From NCBI GenBank assembly GCA_913060475.1, contig CAJXSD010000023.1, positions 1 through 33,997 on the forward strand: 33,997 bases of DNA, given 5' to 3'. Numbering within the stretch: the first letter of the stretch is position 1; the number at the start of each line of letters is the position of its first letter. Source of the DNA: an uncultured Paracoccaceae bacterium. Lineage in GTDB: Bacteria > Pseudomonadota > Alphaproteobacteria > Rhodobacterales > Rhodobacteraceae. Shown here piece by piece: positions 33,062 to 33,997 of the stretch. The notes beneath the pieces were generated by a model. That model saw only the letters and a program-made list of their open reading frames with translations. It was not told the DNA's origin and did not search any database. A program made the translations under genes and the position numbers.

Positions 33062-33346
33062 CTAGGATGGCACCGTGACCCAGCGCTGTGTTTTTGATGC
33101 CGTTTGCATCGCCTCAATCACCCTTTGTACGTACAGAGCACCCCGAAAATCAGGGGTACATTTGGTTTGCTCATGATGGGCGTGCAATAATTCCGCAACC
33201 TCGATCAGCTTAAGATCATTAAATCCCAAATGATGGCCAGGGGCAGGACAAAATGCGCCATATGGAGGATGCTCTGGCCCCGCCTCGATCCGGCGATACC
33301 CTGCCCCACTAACGCCATTTGAATAGACGCATAGTCTGGTTGCCAC
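33062..33346 (-). pseudogene. C-terminal remnant of a Gfo/Idh/MocA-family oxidoreductase
   Basis: About 90 residues resemble only the last quarter of this NAD-dependent dehydrogenase family: YRRIEAGPEHPPYGAF, then PAPGHHLGFNDLKLIEVAE, and the terminal block YVQRVIEAMQTASKTQRW. The family is about 350-400 residues long and the NAD-binding domain is missing. A stop codon (TAA) sits just upstream in the same frame and the frame to the right encodes something different. It was probably truncated by a rearrangement in the decayed segment. Many members oxidise inositol or other sugars, so it may once have acted with sugar genes such as the nearby mutarotase. Confidence 0.75.
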
Positions 33347-33621
33347 ATTTTAAAACTGTATACGGAAAAAGCTTGCAGAATAAATTCCACGGTCACGCCA
33401 CGGGATGTCATAAAGTCAACGGTTTCAAGCATATCAGTCAATCCAATATCGTAAATAAACTCGACGTAGTCGAACTCGTTGTCCCAGCCACGGCTGTGCT
33501 TATATGCGTTATAATAGGTTCTCTCTTCTTCACCGATGACATACGGGCGATGAAAACCCAGCGAACTCCCTACCGACAGCGTTCGCGCCGCGCGGGAAGG
33601 CGCGCAAAGCGGGTACAGGAT
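33205..33621 (-). other. Unrecognised open frame without a good start
   Basis: This frame is open for about 139 codons. It reads through RPYVIGEEERTYYNAYKHS and FDYVEFIYDIGLTDMLETVD before running over the oxidoreductase remnant in another frame. There is no ATG before 33441 and no ribosome-binding site. The upstream part (about 33340-33540) has amino-acid composition like a real protein and may be the 3' end of a disrupted gene. I do not recognise the family. Confidence 0.35.
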
Positions 33622-33700
33622 TTATTCAAATACCAACATTGCAAAAGGCAATTTAGGTTTTTGAGAAATTGTTAGACTAATTCAGCTCACCAATTACGTT

Positions 33701-33877
33701 GGTGTGCAATCTATACAACTAGTACCTAACGAATTCATTGCTTACATCGACGCCTCGTTCATGCATAAGGTCTTCAATATTCCTCAGTGATAGCGGAAAC
33801 CTCACATACAGCATAACTGCAAGTCAGATGATTTCTGGACTGGTTTTGAAATAGCGGAAAGATAAAGAATTGGGCAT
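33701..33877 (-). pseudogene. IS6-family transposase remnant (N-terminal, with in-frame stops)
   Basis: From ATG 33877 the minus strand encodes an IS6-type N-terminus: MPNSLSFRYFKTSPEII, one in-frame TGA, then LAVMLYVRFPLSLRNIEDL and MHERGVDVSNEFVRY. The next codon is TAG where the family has Trp, followed by degraded codons that still match WNRF. The helix-turn-helix segment of IS6/IS26-like transposases is recognisable. With two in-frame stops and no DDE catalytic domain it is inactive. It marks past mobile-element activity at this end of the window. Confidence 0.8.
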
Positions 33878-33919
33878 GGCCCTGACGCTAATATCCAGCA
33901 TGCTATCGGGCAAGGCGGT

Positions 33920-33997
33920 TTATTCTGAAAGTGCCCCCAGAAACAAACCCAAAAAAGGTTTTTTCATGTCGCGCACCCAGGTGCGGATTGCGGCTTT
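33920..33997 (-). CDS. Possible C-terminal end of a further protein
   Basis: The frame enters from the right edge and encodes KAAIRTWVRDMKKPFLGLF plus six residues before TAA. Too short for identification. It may be the end of a real gene outside the window or a frame cut by the adjacent IS6 remnant. Confidence 0.25.
   Translation of the reverse strand, partial: KAAIRTWVRDMKKPFLGLFLGALSE

Overview
The window reads as chromosomal DNA of a marine alphaproteobacterium of the Rhodobacteraceae (Roseobacter group). The evidence is a DddQ-type DMSP lyase, an Mcl1-type malyl-CoA lyase, an FYDLN-acid (TIGR02300) protein, a DgcN/DgcA pair, a tandem glycine riboswitch ahead of gcvTHP, a monomeric NADP-isocitrate dehydrogenase and a dispersed palindrome followed by GAGTATTT. 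GC content looks moderate, and most genes are tightly packed with ATGA or TGATG overlaps. The species cannot be named from the sequence alone.

Layout. 1-701 (minus): a partial Pro/Ala-rich protein coupled to a TPR protein. 767-8565 (minus): a catabolic array transcribed as FAD/GcvT demethylase-like oxidoreductase, zinc-free MDR reductase, DddQ, two enolase-superfamily enzymes and a GSAM-like aminotransferase. 8635-11054 (plus): a divergent RpiR regulator, a quaternary-amine-type Rieske oxygenase and a carboxymuconolactone-decarboxylase-like protein. 11072-13000 (minus): a nitrilase-family amidohydrolase and an M24-fold protein that lacks metal ligands. A perfect 10-bp inverted repeat lies between the divergent halves. 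Together this looks like an RpiR-controlled locus for DMSP and/or an N-methylated betaine: an epimerase, a Rieske demethylase, a flavin/THF demethylase, C-N hydrolases and an aminotransferase.

13110-17186: tRNA-Ala(GGC), the FYDLN protein, a YgjP-like metallopeptidase, a GntR/FCD regulator, accA and mcl1. 17468-20316 (plus): dgcN-dgcA plus a D-amino-acid aminotransferase, a D-glutamate/D-amino-acid module. A GGCT-like protein is convergent with it. 20996-25668 (plus): promoter, tandem glycine riboswitch and gcvT-gcvH-gcvP, which would consume glycine and one-carbon units released by demethylation upstream. 25831-28044: monomeric icd, preceded by a large inverted repeat and followed by a bidirectional terminator.

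28115-31941 (minus): a three-subunit molybdenum hydroxylase (FAD, 2Fe-2S, Mo subunits) that overlaps a dedicated MoaD/ThiS-like protein. 32318-32770: a lone RbsD/FucU mutarotase. 33062-33997: a decayed segment with a Gfo/Idh/MocA C-terminal remnant, an unrecognised open frame and an IS6-family transposase remnant with in-frame stops.
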